Shown one piece after another: positions 54,812 through 64,000 of a DNA stretch of 64,000 bases (positions are counted from its first letter, which is position 1; every line of letters begins with the position of its first letter). The stretch is from Megascapheus bottae. Taxonomy: Eukaryota; Chordata; Mammalia; Rodentia; Geomyidae. The notes under the pieces were generated by a model. That model searched no databases. It had not been told where the DNA came from and saw only the letters and a program-made list of their open reading frames with translations. A program made the translations under genes and the position numbers. The DNA lies in contig JANJXV010000006.1 of NCBI GenBank assembly GCA_024803745.1, positions 41,285,501 to 41,349,500 of the forward strand, given 5' to 3'.

Positions 54812-55290
54812 ATTTTTTTTTTTAAATCATGGGGCTTGAACCAAAGGAACAAAAGGCACATGGTCTCCTTGATAAGTGGATATCAGATCCAAACAGTACA
54901 AGAGTGATGACTCAATATTCCGGTACTGAAGGTTATGGACATGGTCTTGGAGATATAAACATAACTACATGGACATAAAAATCTATGATGGGCTATATAC
55001 TCCATAGATATGTTTTATTACATAGATTAATATGTATCTATGACTTATAAACCTTCAGCTTAATTTTCATTACAAGCTAAAATCTATGTGTCAGTAAATG
55101 CATATAGAGATTCCCTTCTTGAACACTTGTTTGTTATGTTTGTTGAAATATGATGTAAAAAGCAGTGTTCATAAAATCTTTCAAAAAAAATAATCATGGG
55201 GCTTGAACTCAGGGCCTGAGAGCTATCCCTAGGCTTTTTAACTCAAGGTTAGTGCTCTACTACTTTGAGCCTCAGTACTACTTCCTCAAT
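54812..55290 (-). repeat. Family B SINE fragment split by a family Y element
   Basis: T-rich tail and AATCATGGGGCTTGAAC to 54,841, resuming at 55,192 up to about 55,285; its B1-like end is missing. Confidence 0.88.
54842..55191 (+). mobile_element. L1-like 3' end, family Y, copy 3 (350 bases, 17-base duplication)
   Basis: Starts CAAAGGAACAAAAGGCACAT, GGTCTCCTTGATAAGTGGAT, ends ATAAAATCTTTCAAAAAAAA. Perfect duplication AATCATGGGGCTTGAAC at 54825-54841 and 55192-55208. Confidence 0.85.
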
Positions 55291-55498
55291 GATTTTTTTT
55301 TTAATTTTCCAATCCTGGGGCTTGAACTAAGACCTGGGCACTGTCTCCAAGTTGCTTTTGTTCAAGAATAGCAATCTACCACTTGAGGCACAGTGCCATT
55401 TCCGGCTTTTTCTGTTTATATAGTACTAAGGAATCAAACCCAGGGCTTCACGCATGCTAGAGGCAAACACTCTACTTCTGAACTACTTTCCCAGCCCA
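55291..55498 (-). repeat. Family A SINE
   Basis: CCAATCCTGGGGCTTGAACT to CTACTTTCCCAGCCC. Confidence 0.88.
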
Positions 55499-55504
55499 CA
55501 ATTA

Positions 55505-55690
55505 TTTTTTTTTGCCAGTCCTGGGGCTTGAACTCAGAGCCTAAGCACTTTCCTTGGACTTTTCTCAAGGCTAGAGCTCTACCACTTGAACGACAGCACC
55601 ATTTTTCTATGTATGTGGTAATGAGCAATTGAACCTGGGTCTTCATGCATGCTAAGCAAGCACTCTACCACTGGGCCATGCTCCTGTCCC
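55505..55690 (-). repeat. Family A SINE
   Basis: GCCAGTCCTGGGGCTTGAAC to GGGCCATGCTCCTGTCCC. Confidence 0.9.
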
Positions 55691-55725
55691 AGTGATTTTT
55701 TTTTAAAGGTAAAAAAGTATAATGC

Positions 55726-55890
55726 AAGCCAAACCCCAATGACTCTTGCCTACTGTAATCCCAGCTACTATGAGGATCATAGTTCAAAACCAGCCCAAGC
55801 AAGGAAGTCCATAACACTCTTATCTTCACCTAGCCAGCAAAAAAGCTGAGAAGTCAAGCTGTGAGTGCCAGCCTTGGGGGAAGTACAATG
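55726..55890 (+). repeat. Family B SINE, shortened
   Basis: AGCCAAACCCCAATGACTCT head with a deletion; right half decayed. Confidence 0.75.
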
Positions 55891-56027
55891 CAGCAGTGGA
55901 CATGAATAAAGTGTAAAGTGCACGCCTATCACCTACGAGGCCCTGGTAAAGGCTCCCTTATCACATACTAGTTCCTGGGCCTCTTTCCTTCAAACTCTTG
56001 GGCTGAGAGAGAAAAAATGCACAAAAC

Positions 56028-56155
56028 AGCTAAGAATGGTGGCACAGGAGATAATCCCAGAGCTCAAGAGGCACAAACTGAGCTACATAGCCAGCTTCAG
56101 GCCAGCCTAGTCTGGGCTACATAAGCAAAGTCTCCAAAAAAGAAAAAAAAAAATC
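56028..56155 (+). repeat. B1 monomer just downstream of MCCC2
   Basis: CAGCTAAGAATGGTGGCACA, CCAGCCTAGTCTGGGCTACA, A-rich end; may lie within the MCCC2 3' UTR. Confidence 0.8.
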
Positions 56156-56288
56156 TCAAAAAGAAAACTGCACTAAGAAAAAAAAATATACTGTAACAGC
56201 TACCTATTTAAAGATTTAAAAATTGAAGGCAAACAAATATGTTTTAAATATCTGGCACTTGTTCAACAGAATCCATTATATAATCTGG

Positions 56289-64000
<7,712 letters not shown>

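Noticed and set aside
56180..56288. A poly(A) signal directly after the MCCC2 stop
   Set aside because: No AATAAA or ATTAAA was found on the minus strand in the first hundred or so bases; the true 3' end may lie further left and cannot be placed.

Overview
The window is mammalian nuclear DNA: intron-bearing genes, a CpG island, processed pseudogenes and very dense SINEs. Two SINE types recur about every 700 bases. Family A has a tRNA-Ala/ID-like head (box A-like TGGCCTAGTGG, box B-like GGTTCGATTCC) followed by a right half 'GTGCTGTGGCTCAAGTGGTAG ... TTCAAGCCC..GGACTGGC' and an A-rich tail. Family B has a 7SL/B1-like head ('GGTGGCTCA.GCCTGTAATCC ... CTGAGATCTGAGGATC') joined to a very similar right half. 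Dimeric tRNA-Ala-headed SINEs of the A type are known from Geomyoidea (pocket gophers, kangaroo rats, pocket mice), so the source is probably a heteromyid or other geomyoid rodent; the genus cannot be fixed from the sequence alone.

Two protein-coding genes are present, both on the minus strand. CARTPT (cocaine- and amphetamine-regulated transcript prepropeptide, 118 codons in three exons) is complete at 14,462-15,813, with a TATA box, a perfect CRE, a CpG island and a poly(A) signal. The last three coding exons of MCCC2 (3-methylcrotonyl-CoA carboxylase beta subunit) lie at 63,625-63,739, 60,847-60,932 and 56,289-56,406; the rest of the gene is beyond the right edge. The order MCCC2 then CARTPT on one strand matches the human 5q13 neighbourhood in reverse. 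The genes are functionally unrelated: one is a secreted hypothalamic and endocrine neuropeptide precursor, the other a mitochondrial enzyme of leucine breakdown.

Layout: 1-12,900 is intergenic, holding an old L1 3' end, a MaLR-type LTR, L2 fragments, SINEs and a 246-base pure purine tract. 12,900-16,570 is a SINE-free interval around CARTPT. 16,570-56,250 is SINE-rich intergenic DNA with MIR, L1 and L1-like 3' ends, microsatellites, a decayed C2H2 zinc-finger relic (about 51.4-53.0 kb) and a few repeat-poor stretches that could be regulatory. 56,289-64,000 is the 3' part of MCCC2, whose introns carry SINEs and an RPL23A processed pseudogene with target-site duplications.

I see no new gene system, CRISPR, true tRNA gene, rRNA or gene cluster. 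The more unusual material is lineage-specific: CARTPT and MCCC2 residue changes, nested retroposons with readable target-site duplications, two related 5'-truncated L1-like 3'-end families, and a SINE subfamily with an internal duplication. Family assignments, intron phases and target-site duplications were read by eye; no database search was run.
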